A stretch of DNA of 27,523 nucleotides from an uncultured Massilia sp. (GCA_946886065.1 CAMPHU010000040.1:1-27523); one strand, 5' to 3'; positions 9,165 through 18,878 are shown, counted from the stretch's first letter. Numbers and translations: made by a program. Notes: generated by a model not told the origin, from the sequence alone.

Positions 9165-9253
9165 CGTCTTGAAAATAAGTCATGCAGGAATGCCATTATG
9201 CCGCTCGCCGCGCCGAATGTGTAAAAACCGACGACACACACTAGCCCATGTGT

Positions 9254-9283
9254 TTGCATGGTCTTTTCACATCATGGTATAAA
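9254..9283 (+). promoter_or_regulatory. Sigma70-like promoter of the IclR-type gene
   Basis: TTGCAT (9254-9259) and TATAAA (9278-9283) are separated by 18 bp. Transcription would begin near 9290, which lies downstream of an in-frame ATG at 9258 and so argues for the start at 9318. Confidence 0.5.
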
Positions 9284-9317
9284 GAAGGCACGCATACTGC
9301 ACTGCACCAACCACATC

Positions 9318-10103
9318 ATGAAAATGGAAACCCCAGAACCAGCCAAGACGTCGATCCAGGTGATCGAACGCATGATGGCGTTGCTCGACGCATTGGCCAG
9401 CTATTCGGACCCGGTGAGCCTGAAGGAATTGTCCAAGGTCTCGGGCCTGCACCCGTCGACGGCGCACCGCATCCTCAACGACATGGTCGTGACGCGCTTC
9501 GTGGACCGCGTGGAACCGGGCACCTACCGGCTGGGCATGCGGCTGCTGGAACTGGGGAACGTGGTCAAGAGCCGCCTGTCGGTGCGCGAAGCGGCGCTCG
9601 ACTCGATGCGCGCCCTGCACCGCAAGACCCAGCAGACGGTGAACCTGTCGGTGCGCCAGGGCGACGAGATCGTCTACATCGACCGCGCATTCTCGGAACG
9701 TTCCGGCATGCAGGTGGTGCGCGCCATCGGCGGACGCGGTCCGCTGCACCTGACCTCGACCGGCAAGCTGTTCCTGTCGGTGGACGACGTCAAGGCGATC
9801 CGCGCCTACGCCACCCGCACCGGGCTGGCGGGGCATACCAAGAATTCGATCACGGAGCTGTCGCGCCTGGAGCGCGAGCTGAGCCTGGTGCGCTCGCGCG
9901 GCTACGCGCGCGACAACGAGGAACTGGAGATGGGGGTGCGCTGCATGGCGGCCGGCATCCACGACGACAGCGGCAAGCTGGTGGCCGGGCTGTCGATCTC
10001 GGCGCCGGCGGACCGCCTGCAGGAAGACTGGCTGGAAGACCTGGTGCAGACGGCGGCGAGCATTTCGTCGACCCTGGGGTACCGTCCCACGCCGGCAGTC
10101 TGA
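9318..10103 (+). CDS. IclR family transcriptional regulator
   Basis: This 261-residue DNA-binding regulator carries an N-terminal winged helix-turn-helix at about residues 15-70 (SLKELSKVSGLHPSTAHRIL as recognition region) and a C-terminal IclR ligand-binding domain (GMRLLELGNVVKSRLSVREAAL, then GARCM-like MGVRCMAAGIHDDSGKLVAGLSIS). An in-frame ATG at 9258 would add 20 residues, but the likely promoter overlaps it, so 9318 (or ATG 9324) is preferred; neither has a clear Shine-Dalgarno. Family members sense small carbon compounds, often aromatic-acid or glyoxylate metabolites, but no catabolic operon lies beside it, so target and ligand are unknown. Confidence 0.9.
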   Translation: MKMETPEPAKTSIQVIERMMALLDALASYSDPVSLKELSKVSGLHPSTAHRILNDMVVTRFVDRVEPGTYRLGMRLLELGNVVKSRLSVREAALDSMRALHRKTQQTVNLSVRQGDEIVYIDRAFSERSGMQVVRAIGGRGPLHLTSTGKLFLSVDDVKAIRAYATRTGLAGHTKNSITELSRLERELSLVRSRGYARDNEELEMGVRCMAAGIHDDSGKLVAGLSISAPADRLQEDWLEDLVQTAASISSTLGYRPTPAV

Positions 10104-10107
10104 ACGA

Positions 10108-10124
10108 GGGCGGCGCTGCCGCCC
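10108..10124. terminator. Hairpin between convergent iclR-type gene and pbpG
   Basis: GGGCGGC (10108-10114), loop GCT, GCCGCCC (10118-10124) form a perfect 7-bp stem in the 27-bp gap between two convergent stop codons. There is no clear T-tract on either strand, so terminator function is uncertain. Confidence 0.4.
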
Positions 10125-10130
10125 TGCCCT

Positions 10131-11279
10131 TCAATTCGGCGGCAACTCCGCCGGTGCCGCGGCCGTCGTCACGGTCGGCGCAGGCGGCGTGCCGCCCAGC
10201 CCGGCCGGCGTCACCGCCTCCAGCCAGCGCCGCATGCGTCCCGCGTCCGCGGTGCGCGACATCTTCCCTTTCGAATCCAGGAACACCATGATCACGTTGC
10301 GTCCCTGGATCATGGCCTGCATCACCAGGCAGCGCCCTGCTTCGTTGATGAAGCCGGTCTTCTGGATGCCGATATTCCAGTCCGGCAGCGCCACCAGGTA
10401 GTTGGTGTTCGCATAGCGCATCGGCCGCCCGCTGGCCTTGACCACGGAATCCTTGGTGGTCGAATACTCGCGCAGCAGCGGTTCCTGGTGGGCGCTGGCG
10501 ACCAGCTTGGCCAGGTCGCGCGCACTCGAGACGTTGCGGCTCGACAGGCCGCTCGAGTCGACATAATGGGTGTCGTTCATGCCCAGCTCGCGCGCCGTGG
10601 CGTTCATGGCATCGACAAAGGCCTCGATCCCGCCCGGATAATTGCGTCCCAGCGCAGACGCGGCGCGGTTCTCGGAACTCATCAGGGCGATATGCAGCAG
10701 TTCGCGGCGGGTCATGCGCGCCCCCACCGGCAGACGCGAGCTGCTGTACTTATGGCGGTCGACGTCGGCGTCGGTAATGCGCAGCACTTCGTCCAGATCC
10801 TGCTTGGCCTTGACGACGACCAGGCCGGTCATGAGCTTGGTGATCGAGGCGATCGGCAGCGCCACGTTGGCGTTCTTCTCGAACAGCACTTCGGAGCTGT
10901 TCTGGTCCAGCACGAAGGCCACGTTGGAACGCAGGGCCAGCGGATCGGGAGTGCGGCTCAGCCCGGCGATGTCGCCGAGGCTGCGCGGGTCGTAGGCCGG
11001 GGCGGCGCGGCGCACGCTCTGGTAAGTGACCACGCGCTTGCCGCGCACCATGGCGACGCGGCGCACCATGCGCTGGCGGTTGTCGGCGGCGATGGTCTTG
11101 GCCAGGTCCTGGCGCTTCTTGGAGCGCACGGTCTTGCGGGCCGCTTTTCGCTTCTGCTTCTTCTTGACGACCTGGGTCTTCTCGGCCCCGGCGCCGGCTC
11201 CAGCGCCCGCACCGGCAGCCTGCGCCGGCGGGAGGGCGAGCAGCAGGGAGACAATGGCAGCGAAAGCAATTTTAAACAT
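10131..11279 (-). CDS. pbpG: D-alanyl-D-alanine endopeptidase (PBP7-like, peptidase S11)
   Basis: This periplasmic penicillin-binding protein cleaves D-Ala-mDAP cross-links in peptidoglycan. A signal peptide is clear (MFKIAFAAIVSLLLALPPAQA). The three catalytic boxes are SITK at 145-148, SEN at 202-204 and KTG at 307-309 (IQKTGFINEAG). Between signal and catalytic domain lies an unusual linker: an Ala-Gly dipeptide run at about 22-32, then a strongly basic stretch (about 35-57, Lys/Arg rich). A Pro/Ala-rich tail ends the protein. At 382 residues it is longer than E. coli PBP7, mostly because of this linker. AAGGG precedes ATG 11279. Confidence 0.9.
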   Translation of the reverse strand: MFKIAFAAIVSLLLALPPAQAAGAGAGAGAGAEKTQVVKKKQKRKAARKTVRSKKRQDLAKTIAADNRQRMVRRVAMVRGKRVVTYQSVRRAAPAYDPRSLGDIAGLSRTPDPLALRSNVAFVLDQNSSEVLFEKNANVALPIASITKLMTGLVVVKAKQDLDEVLRITDADVDRHKYSSSRLPVGARMTRRELLHIALMSSENRAASALGRNYPGGIEAFVDAMNATARELGMNDTHYVDSSGLSSRNVSSARDLAKLVASAHQEPLLREYSTTKDSVVKASGRPMRYANTNYLVALPDWNIGIQKTGFINEAGRCLVMQAMIQGRNVIMVFLDSKGKMSRTADAGRMRRWLEAVTPAGLGGTPPAPTVTTAAAPAELPPN

Positions 11280-11319
11280 CTGGAAGCCCTTCGATGCGAA
11301 CGGATGAGGTACGAAGCAA

Positions 11320-11347
11320 AGTGTAGCCGAACAAGGTGTGATCGCAA
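11320..11347 (-). promoter_or_regulatory. Sigma70-like promoter of pbpG
   Basis: On the minus strand TTGCGA (11347-11342) and TACACT (11325-11320) are 16 bp apart, placing a transcription start about 30 bp upstream of pbpG ATG 11279. Confidence 0.45.
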
Positions 11348-11445
11348 GGAGAATTCACATTCCGTGCGGCAACAATTCACAAAAACAACAAAACGCTGCG
11401 CCAACGAAGCCTTTGCGTATCAATGAGATATCGAACGCGGTCTAT

Positions 11446-12141
11446 TTATTCCATGAAGCGGGTGAAGCCGCCGACGGGTTCCCGTTCGGTCACCAGGCTG
11501 TTCTCGATCCGTGCCGGATCGGCCCAGCCGAGCGCCATGCCGCACACCACCATTTCATTGTCCGGCAATCCGAGCTGCGCTGCAATCACCCGATGATATT
11601 GCGTAAAAGCAGCTTGCGGACAGGTATCGAGCCCCCGGCCGCGCGCGGCGACCATGATGTTCTGGAGGAACATCCCATAGTCCAGCCAGGAGCCCTGCTC
11701 CATGATGCGGTCGATGGTGAAGATGAAGCCTGCCGGCGCGTCGAAGAAGGCATAGTTGCGCGCGTGCTGGGCCGCCATGCCGGCCTTGTTGTCGCGCGTC
11801 AGGCCGAGCAGGCTGTACAGGTCCCAACCGACCTTGCGGCGCCGGTCGATATAGGGCGAGACCCATTCGCGCGGATAGTAGGCGTATTCCTCGGTATGCG
11901 CGCGCGCCTGCTGCGGATCGGCGTTGACCGCCAGGATCGCGTCGGACAGCTTCCGGCGCGCCTCCCCCGTCAGCACATAGACCTTCCACGGCTGGGTGTT
12001 GGTCCCGGACGGCGCGCGCGCCGCCACCTCCAGGATGCGTTCGATGTCTTCGCGCGCGACCGGCTTGTCGAGGAAGGCGCGGATCGAGCGGCGCGACGTG
12101 ATGGCGGCATCGACCGCTTCTTGGCTCGGGCTGGAAATCAT
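11446..12141 (-). CDS. Nitroreductase family FMN oxidoreductase
   Basis: This 231-residue flavoprotein of the nitroreductase superfamily has the N-terminal SRRSIRAFLDKPV motif with the FMN-phosphate-binding Arg residues, the ARAPSGTNTQPWKVYVLTG segment (FMN binding), and a C-terminal GMALGWAD followed by the EREPVGGFTRF tail. Such enzymes reduce nitroaromatics, quinones or enones with NAD(P)H; the physiological substrate here is unknown. Start ATG 12141 has GGAG spaced 5 nt away and matches the family N-terminus; longer upstream reading is excluded by the overlapping permease gene. The 4-bp ATGA overlap with the upstream permease gene shows translational coupling. Confidence 0.9.
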   Translation of the reverse strand: MISSPSQEAVDAAITSRRSIRAFLDKPVAREDIERILEVAARAPSGTNTQPWKVYVLTGEARRKLSDAILAVNADPQQARAHTEEYAYYPREWVSPYIDRRRKVGWDLYSLLGLTRDNKAGMAAQHARNYAFFDAPAGFIFTIDRIMEQGSWLDYGMFLQNIMVAARGRGLDTCPQAAFTQYHRVIAAQLGLPDNEMVVCGMALGWADPARIENSLVTEREPVGGFTRFME

Positions 12142-13058
12142 GGGGTCTCCGTAGTAGTGGATCGTGGTTTCCTGACGACGAAAGCGACGCCCGTGACGGC
12201 GAGCACCATGCCGGCCAGGCCGAGCAAGGTGAAGGATTCGCCGAACAGCAGCCAGGCCATCAGGGCCGTGGTGGGCGGGGTCAGGTAGAGCAAACTGGTG
12301 ACTTCGGTGGCGGCGCTGCGGCTGATGAGGGTGAACAGCAGGAAGATCGCGCCGATCGACAGCGCGAACACCGACCACAGCCAGGCGAACACGAACTCGC
12401 CCGTCCACGCGATGCGCGAGAACGCCGGGTCGAGTCCTTCGAGCCAGACCGCCAGCGGCAGCAGCACCGCGACGGTGGCGGCGAACTGGATCACGGTGCC
12501 GGTGCGCAGGTCGAAGCGCGGACACCAGCGCCGCTGGACCATGGTGCCGGCCGTGATCGACAGCAGCGCGAACACGCACAAGGCGATGCCGGCGGCGGAC
12601 AGCCCGGCCGCATGGATCTTTGCATAGACCACCAGCGCCACGCCGCCCAGGCCGAGCAGCAGGCCGAGCCATTGCGCCGGACGCACGCGCTCGCCGATCA
12701 GGGGCGCGGCCGCGGCGGTGAGGATGGGCTGCATGCCCACGATCAGCGCGGTCAGGCCGGCCGGCATGCCCAGCTTGATCGCTGCCCACACGCCGCCCAG
12801 GTAGCCGGCCTGCAGCAGGATGCCGGCCACGGCCACGTGCAGCACCTGGCCGCGCGGCCAGGGCGCGCGGAACAGCAGCACGGCCGGCAGCAGCACCGCC
12901 AGCACGCCGAGGCAGCGCACGATGAGAAAGGTCAGCGGCGGCGCATACGGCAGGCCGAGCTTGGCGACGATGAAGCCGGTGCTCCACAGGAACACGAAAA
13001 ACAGGGGAATCGGAGAGAGCCAGGAATTGCTGGAAACGGAAGTTGCGCGGGTCTGCAT
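12138..13058 (-). CDS. EamA/DMT family transporter
   Basis: This inner-membrane protein has 306 residues, ten predicted hydrophobic segments and two EamA repeats, as usual for the drug/metabolite transporter superfamily. The first helix carries LFFVFLWSTGFIVAKLGLPYAPPLTFLIVR, a classic EamA repeat start, and the second repeat ends in TALMAWLLFGESFTLLGLAGMVLAVTGVAFV. The ORF is open further upstream to 13223, but that extension is polar and basic with no family resemblance, so ATG 13058 is chosen. Substrate unknown. It overlaps the nitroreductase by ATGA, which suggests a joint export and reduction role, though this is only inferred from position. Confidence 0.85.
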   Translation of the reverse strand: MQTRATSVSSNSWLSPIPLFFVFLWSTGFIVAKLGLPYAPPLTFLIVRCLGVLAVLLPAVLLFRAPWPRGQVLHVAVAGILLQAGYLGGVWAAIKLGMPAGLTALIVGMQPILTAAAAPLIGERVRPAQWLGLLLGLGGVALVVYAKIHAAGLSAAGIALCVFALLSITAGTMVQRRWCPRFDLRTGTVIQFAATVAVLLPLAVWLEGLDPAFSRIAWTGEFVFAWLWSVFALSIGAIFLLFTLISRSAATEVTSLLYLTPPTTALMAWLLFGESFTLLGLAGMVLAVTGVAFVVRKPRSTTTETP

Positions 13059-13205
13059 GGCCTGGCTGTCGCGCCGTTGCCACGGCGGCTTGAATAAAAC
13101 ACAAGCGCTTAGTCTAGCACGGCCTCTTCGGCCGCGTTTCCCAGGGAATAAGTAGGTATAAACGCGCGTTTTTCTGCCGATTCTTTGCGCCAAATCAAGC
13201 ATTGT

Positions 13206-13230
13206 TTCTTGCATTAAATGCATTCAAGAA
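13206..13230. promoter_or_regulatory. Palindromic operator candidate upstream of the phasin
   Basis: A perfect 13-bp palindrome TGCATTAAATGCA is nested between outer arms TTCTTG and CAAGAA. It lies 39 bp upstream of the phasin -35 element. PhaR-type repressors of phasin genes recognise TGC/GCA-type palindromes, so PhaR is a possible ligand, but this is inference. Confidence 0.35.
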
Positions 13231-13268
13231 ATTTATGAACAGTAGATGGTGCATCGCATCAAAAATGC

Positions 13269-13297
13269 TTGACGCGCCAAACGAAGTGGCCGACAAT
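13269..13297 (+). promoter_or_regulatory. Sigma70-like promoter of the phasin gene
   Basis: TTGACG (13269-13274) and GACAAT (13292-13297) are separated by 17 bp. The -35 is near consensus. Predicted transcription starts about 100 nt upstream of the phasin ATG. A GTTGCGGTGCAC motif (about 13306-13317) near the start site is another possible repressor site. Confidence 0.6.
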
Positions 13298-13406
13298 TCG
13301 TTCTGTTGCGGTGCACAAAAAAGAGTTTCAGCCAGTTTTCGCAGGAACCTGTCTCACCTTAGCAAGATCCCTTTCTTTAAGAAACGTATTCATTTTGGAG
13401 AGCCAC

Positions 13407-13982
13407 ATGTTTGCAATCCCTGAGCAGTTCTCGAACGCCACCAAGGCCAGCTTTGAATCGCAATTTGCCCTGTTTTCGTCGCTGACGCAGAAGACCTTCG
13501 AAGGCGTCGAGAAGCTGGTCGACCTGAACATCAACGCGGCCCGCGCCACCCTGGAAGAGTCGTCGGCCGTGGCTCGCCAGCTGCTGGGCGCCAAGGACCC
13601 ACAAGAATTCTTCTCGGTGTCGGCTTCGCAGGCCCAGCCGGCCGCTGAAAAGGCGCTGTCGTACAGCCGCCAGCTGGCGTCGATCGCCGCCGGCACCGGC
13701 GCCGAGTTCTCGAAGGCCGCCGAAAGCCAGATCGTCGAAGCCAACCGCAAGGTGATCTCGCTGGTCGACGAAGTGAGCAAGAACGCCCCGGCCGGTTCGG
13801 AAAGCTTCGTTGCCGCCGTCAAGACCGCGATCAGCAACGCCAACGCCGGTTACGAGCAGATCAGCAAGACCACCAAGCAGGCGGTGGAAGCCGTGGAAGC
13901 CAACCTGAACGCGGCGGTTGCCCAGTTTTCGGCGACTGCTCGCAAGGCGACCAATGCAGCGAACGCTGCAGCAGCGGCCTAA
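13407..13982 (+). CDS. phaP: Phasin family protein (PHA granule-associated)
   Basis: This 191-residue, almost cysteine-free, Ala-rich helical protein begins MFAIPEQFSNATKASFESQF and continues with FEGVEKLVDLNINAARATLEES, a pattern of the TIGR01841 phasin family. Phasins coat polyhydroxyalkanoate granules, controlling their size and number. The whole protein appears as amphipathic helix with heptad-like spacing, including EQISKTTKQAVEAVEANLNAA near the C-terminus and an Ala-rich tail. TTTTGGAGAG just before ATG 13407 is a strong ribosome-binding site and fixes the start. No phaC/phaA/phaB is in the window, so it stands alone, as phasin paralogues often do. Confidence 0.93.
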   Translation: MFAIPEQFSNATKASFESQFALFSSLTQKTFEGVEKLVDLNINAARATLEESSAVARQLLGAKDPQEFFSVSASQAQPAAEKALSYSRQLASIAAGTGAEFSKAAESQIVEANRKVISLVDEVSKNAPAGSESFVAAVKTAISNANAGYEQISKTTKQAVEAVEANLNAAVAQFSATARKATNAANAAAAA

Positions 13983-14003
13983 GCTGGTTTTAGTCAAGTA
14001 AGT

Positions 14004-14044
14004 AAAAAGCCGGAGCGCGAGAGCGTTCCGGCTTTTTGTTTTTA
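14004..14044. terminator. Bidirectional intrinsic terminator, phasin and liv operon
   Basis: A 15-bp stem (14004-14018 AAAAAGCCGGAGCGC with 14023-14037) closes a GAGA tetraloop of the GNRA type, with one G-T pair. TTTTTGTTTTT follows on the plus strand, and the AAAAA at its left gives TTTTT on the minus strand, so it can serve both the phasin and the convergent livF end. Confidence 0.88.
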
Positions 14045-14094
14045 GGCGACGCGACCGAAGTCGACTCCCTAAGATTCTCCGCGTTATAAGACAA

Positions 14095-14109
14095 CGTCAT
14101 CCCGGCGAA
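14095..14109. repeat. Truncated REP-like half-element
   Basis: CGTCATCCCGGCGAA resembles the left half and loop of the repeat at 8011-8040 but stops 6 bp before the livF stop codon, without the complementary arm. Confidence 0.4.
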
Positions 14110-14115
14110 ACAGCC

Positions 14116-14837
<722 letters not shown>

Positions 14838-14838
<1 letters not shown>

Positions 14839-15608
14839 TAATGCGCGCCTCCCAGGTAGGCCTTGATCACGGCCTCGTTCTTCTGGATCTCGGCGGGCAG
14901 GCCTTCCGCGATCTGCTTGCCGTATTCCAGCACCGTGATGCGGTCGCACAGGCCCATCATCAGCTTCACGTCGTGCTCGATCAGGAGCACCGTCCTGCCC
15001 TCGGCCTTGATCTTCACCAGCAGCTCGCGCAAGGCCAGCTTCTCGGTCGCGTTCATGCCGGCCGCCGGTTCATCCAGCGCCAGCAGCTGCGGATCGGTGG
15101 CCAGCGCGCGCGCGATTTCCAGGCGGCGCTGGTCGCCATACGACAGGTACTTCGCCGTGCGGTTGGCGAAGGCGCCGATGCCCACGAAGTCCAGCAGCTC
15201 CTGCGCGCGCCGGCGGATCGCCGCCTCTTCCTCGCGCGCGGCCTTGTGGCGGAAGATGGCGCCGAACACACCCTGGCGGGTGCGCACGTGGCGCCCCACC
15301 ATGACGTTCTCGAGCGCGGTCATCTCGCCGAACAGGCGGATGTTCTGGAAGGTGCGCGCGATGCCGGCCCTGGCCACTTCGTGCGGCGCCGACGGCGAAT
15401 ACGGCTTGCCGGCCAGTTCGAAGCTGCCGGAATCCGGCTGGTACAGGCCGGTGATGACGTTGAAGAAGGTCGTCTTGCCGGCCCCGTTGGGGCCGATCAG
15501 GCCATAGATCTGGCCCTGCATGATCTTGATCCCGACCTCGGTCAGGGCCTGCAGGCCGCCGAAGCGCTTGTTCACGCCGGAGATGTTCAGGAGTACGCGT
15601 TCGTTCAT
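14838..15608 (-). CDS. livG: Branched-chain amino acid ABC transporter, ATP-binding subunit LivG
   Basis: This 256-residue ATPase has the N-terminus MNERVLLNISGVNKRFGGLQAL, Walker A GPNGAGKTT, the LivG-specific FQNIRLFGEMTALENVMVGRH, signature LSYGDQRRLEIARAL and Walker B LLALDEPAAGMN. The frame is open to 15677, but residues before ATG 15608 belong to the livM coding end and lack resemblance, so 15608 is used; its ribosome-binding site is weak (AAGAGAAC). It lies 11 bp after livM and ends in a 1-bp overlap with livF. Confidence 0.94.
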
Positions 15609-15619
15609 GATGGTTCTCT

Positions 15620-16813
<1,194 letters not shown>

Positions 16814-16832
16814 GTCGTTCTCTCCCCTGGCT

Positions 16833-17762
16833 TCAGGCGCGGTCGGCCACGCGTTCGCCCATGATGCCGGACGGGCGCAAGGTCAGGACCAGGATCAGCA
16901 CCACGAAGGCGAAGATGTCCTGGTAGTGGCTGCCGAGGAAGCCGCCGGTCAAGTCGCCGATGTAGCCGGCGCCCAGCGCTTCGATGATGCCCAGCAGGAG
17001 TCCGCCGATCATGGCGCCGTAGATGTTGCCGATCCCGCCCAGCACCGCGGCGCAGAAGGCTTTCAGGCCGGGCAGCATGCCCATGGTGAAGGTGACGGTG
17101 GCATAGTTGGCGCCCCACATGACGCCCGCGATGGCGGCCAGCGCCGCGCCGATGGCGAAGGTGGCGACGATGACGCGGTTGGAATCGACGCCCATCAGGC
17201 CCGCCACGCGCGGGTTCTCGGCCACCGCGCGCATCGCGCGGCCCATGCGGGTGCGCTCGACCAGCAGCACCAGGGCGACCATGGCCACGGCGGCCAGCAC
17301 CAGCAGCAGCACCTGGGTGTGCGTGATCAGGGCGCCGCCGATCATGACCGGTTCGGACGACAGCAGCTGCGGGAAGGGAATCGGGCTGCGGCCCCAGATC
17401 ATCATGGCGAAGGTCTGCAGCAGGATCGAGACGCCGATGGCGGTGATCAGGGGCGCCAGGCGCGGCGCATTGCGCAGGCGGCGGTAGGCCACGCGCTCGA
17501 TCACGATGTTGACCAGCATGGCCAGGGGAATCGCGCCCAGGATGGCGGCCGCCAGCTGCACATAGCCCGGCAGGCCCGGGGCATGGGTTTCGAGCAGCTT
17601 CAGGATCGACAAGCCGATCATGGCGCCGATCATCAGCACGTCGCCATGGGCGAAGTTGATCAGGTTGAGCACGCCGTACACCATCGTGTAGCCGAGCGCG
17701 ACCAGGGCGTACATGCTGCCCGTCACCAGGCCGTTGAGTAATTGCTGGACCAAAGTCTCCAT
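16833..17762 (-). CDS. livH: Branched-chain amino acid ABC transporter permease LivH
   Basis: This 309-residue inner-membrane permease has the classic LivH start METLVQQLLNGLVTGSMYA and on into LGYTMVYGVLNLINFAHGD, the coupling segment RTRMGRAMRAVAENPRVAGLMGVD, and a C-terminal GLLLGIIEALGAGYI. First gene of livHMGF. The best ribosome-binding sequence, AGGAG, is 14 nt from ATG 17762, longer than ideal. The leader upstream contains an intrinsic-terminator hairpin and a short ORF running across the livH start, so expression may be controlled by attenuation. No livJ/livK binding-protein gene is present in the window. Confidence 0.95.
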   Translation of the reverse strand: METLVQQLLNGLVTGSMYALVALGYTMVYGVLNLINFAHGDVLMIGAMIGLSILKLLETHAPGLPGYVQLAAAILGAIPLAMLVNIVIERVAYRRLRNAPRLAPLITAIGVSILLQTFAMMIWGRSPIPFPQLLSSEPVMIGGALITHTQVLLLVLAAVAMVALVLLVERTRMGRAMRAVAENPRVAGLMGVDSNRVIVATFAIGAALAAIAGVMWGANYATVTFTMGMLPGLKAFCAAVLGGIGNIYGAMIGGLLLGIIEALGAGYIGDLTGGFLGSHYQDIFAFVVLILVLTLRPSGIMGERVADRA

Positions 17763-17827
17763 CGCTGCGCTGCTTTCTCCTGATGTAACAAAAACGGCAC
17801 TTCAAGTGTCCTCGAAGTGCCGCTCAT
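17723..17827 (-). CDS. Candidate leader peptide ORF of the liv operon
   Basis: A 34-codon ORF starts at ATG 17827 with GGAAG exactly 6 nt upstream and ends at TGA 17723-17725, 39 bp inside livH in another frame. Residues 8-14 read LEVPFLL, that is four Leu/Val codons (CTT, GTG, TTG, TTA) falling on the 3' arm and T-tract of the terminator. Translation across this region would prevent the hairpin from forming. It could also be chance, as no homologue is known to me. Confidence 0.3.
   Translation of the reverse strand: MSGTSRTLEVPFLLHQEKAAQRWRLWSSNYSTAW
17787..17822 (-). terminator. Intrinsic terminator in the livH leader (attenuator candidate)
   Basis: On the minus strand CGGCACTTC (17822-17814), a 10-nt loop and GAAGTGCCG (17803-17795) are followed by TTTTTGTT (17794-17787). 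It lies 25 bp before livH ATG, too close for a promoter in between. It may terminate fkpB-ispH transcripts, but any liv transcript started upstream must also pass through it. Confidence 0.65.
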
Positions 17828-17848
17828 GGTTGTCTTCCGAACGCCGCC

Positions 17849-17878
17849 ATCATAGCTTGGCTATTGGAAAACTTGCAC
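17849..17878 (-). promoter_or_regulatory. Possible liv operon promoter
   Basis: TATGAT (17854-17849) is a good -10 hexamer. GTGCAA (17878-17873) lies 18 bp upstream as a poor -35. A start near 17842 would place the leader ORF's ribosome-binding site a few nucleotides from the RNA 5' end. Confidence 0.4.
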
Positions 17879-17920
17879 CGGAAAATGCCGGGTTTGTCCG
17901 ATTGTTTATCGACTTCGTCT

Positions 17921-18868
17921 TTACATGCTCTCGGCGCGCACGCCGTCCAGGCCCTTCGGCAGCGGGAAAGTGACGTGCTCTTCCACGCCTTCGAGGGCGC
18001 GCACGCTGGCCGCGCCCAGTTCCTTGAGGCGGTCGATGACGGCCTGCACCAGCACTTCCGGGGCCGAGGCGCCGGCGGTCACGCCGATGCGCTTCTTGCC
18101 CGCGATCCAGGCCGGATCGATCTTGCCGGCGTTGTCGACCATGTAGGCCGGGGTGCCCTTCTTCTCGGCCACTTCGCGCAGGCGGTTCGAGTTCGAGCTG
18201 TTCGGGCTGCCGACCACGATCACCACCTCGACCTGGGGCGCCAGGAACTTGACGGCTTCCTGGCGGTTGGTGGTGGCGTAGCAGATGTCGCCCTTCTTCG
18301 GCTCGATGATGTTCGGGAAGCGCACCTTCAGCGCTTCGATGATCTCGGCGGTGTCGTCGACCGACAGCGTGGTCTGCGACACGTAGGCCAGCTGGTCCGG
18401 GTTGCGCACCTGCAGTTTGGCCACGTCCTCGACGGTTTCCACCAGGTGCATGCCCTCTTCGGCCTGGCCCATGGTGCCCTCGACTTCAGGGTGGCCGTCG
18501 TGGCCGATCATGATGATCTCGCAGCCTTGCTTGCGCATCTTGGCGACTTCGACGTGCACCTTGGTCACCAGCGGGCAGGTGGCGTCGAAGATGCTCAGGC
18601 CGCGCGCTTCCGCCTCAAGGCGCACGGCTTTCGACACGCCGTGGGCCGAGAACACCAGGGTGTTGCCGGCGGGGACGTCGTCCAGCTCTTCGATGAAGAT
18701 CGCGCCCTTGTTGCGCAGGTCTTCGACCACGTAGGCGTTGTGCACGATCTCGTGGCGCACGTAGATCGGCGCGCCGAACTGTTTCAGGGCGCGCTCGACG
18801 ATCTCGATCGCACGGTCCACGCCGGCGCAGAAGCCGCGCGGCTGGGCTAGCAGGATTTCATTTTCCAT
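17921..18868 (-). CDS. ispH: 4-hydroxy-3-methylbut-2-enyl diphosphate reductase
   Basis: IspH makes IPP and DMAPP in the last step of the MEP isoprenoid pathway with a [4Fe-4S] cluster. The protein has 315 residues. Three cluster cysteines are in [12 protein letters not shown] (Cys14), [11 protein letters not shown] and [29 protein letters not shown] carries the catalytic Glu, and SAHGVS plus [14 protein letters not shown] are substrate-binding segments. Start ATG 18868 gives the usual [17 protein letters not shown]-terminus. It follows fkpB by 10 bp, an order common in proteobacteria. Confidence 0.97.
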   Translation of the reverse strand: MENEILLAQPRGFCAGVDRAIEIVERALKQFGAPIYVRHEIVHNAYVVEDLRNKGAIFIEELDDVPAGNTLVFSAHGVSKAVRLEAEARGLSIFDATCPLVTKVHVEVAKMRKQGCEIIMIGHDGHPEVEGTMGQAEEGMHLVETVEDVAKLQVRNPDQLAYVSQTTLSVDDTAEIIEALKVRFPNIIEPKKGDICYATTNRQEAVKFLAPQVEVVIVVGSPNSSNSNRLREVAEKKGTPAYMVDNAGKIDPAWIAGKKRIGVTAGASAPEVLVQAVIDRLKELGAASVRALEGVEEHVTFPLPKGLDGVRAESM

Positions 18869-18878
18869 ATCGTTTCTA

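Larger units (their letters stand above)
13059..13406. other. Divergent intergenic region, permease and phasin
   Basis: This 348-bp region holds the phasin promoter (13269-13297), a palindrome (13206-13230) and a roughly 100-nt phasin 5' leader. Near the permease gene there is a small CGGCC/GGCCG hairpin (13118-13132). An open frame from 13269 reads in frame into the phasin but starts inside the promoter, so it is not a coding extension. Confidence 0.6.

Noticed and set aside
17871..17896. CCGG-AAAATG-CCGG hairpin after ispH
   Set aside because: Only a 4-bp core stem and no suitable T-tract on the minus strand; the hairpin at 17787-17822 is much stronger.
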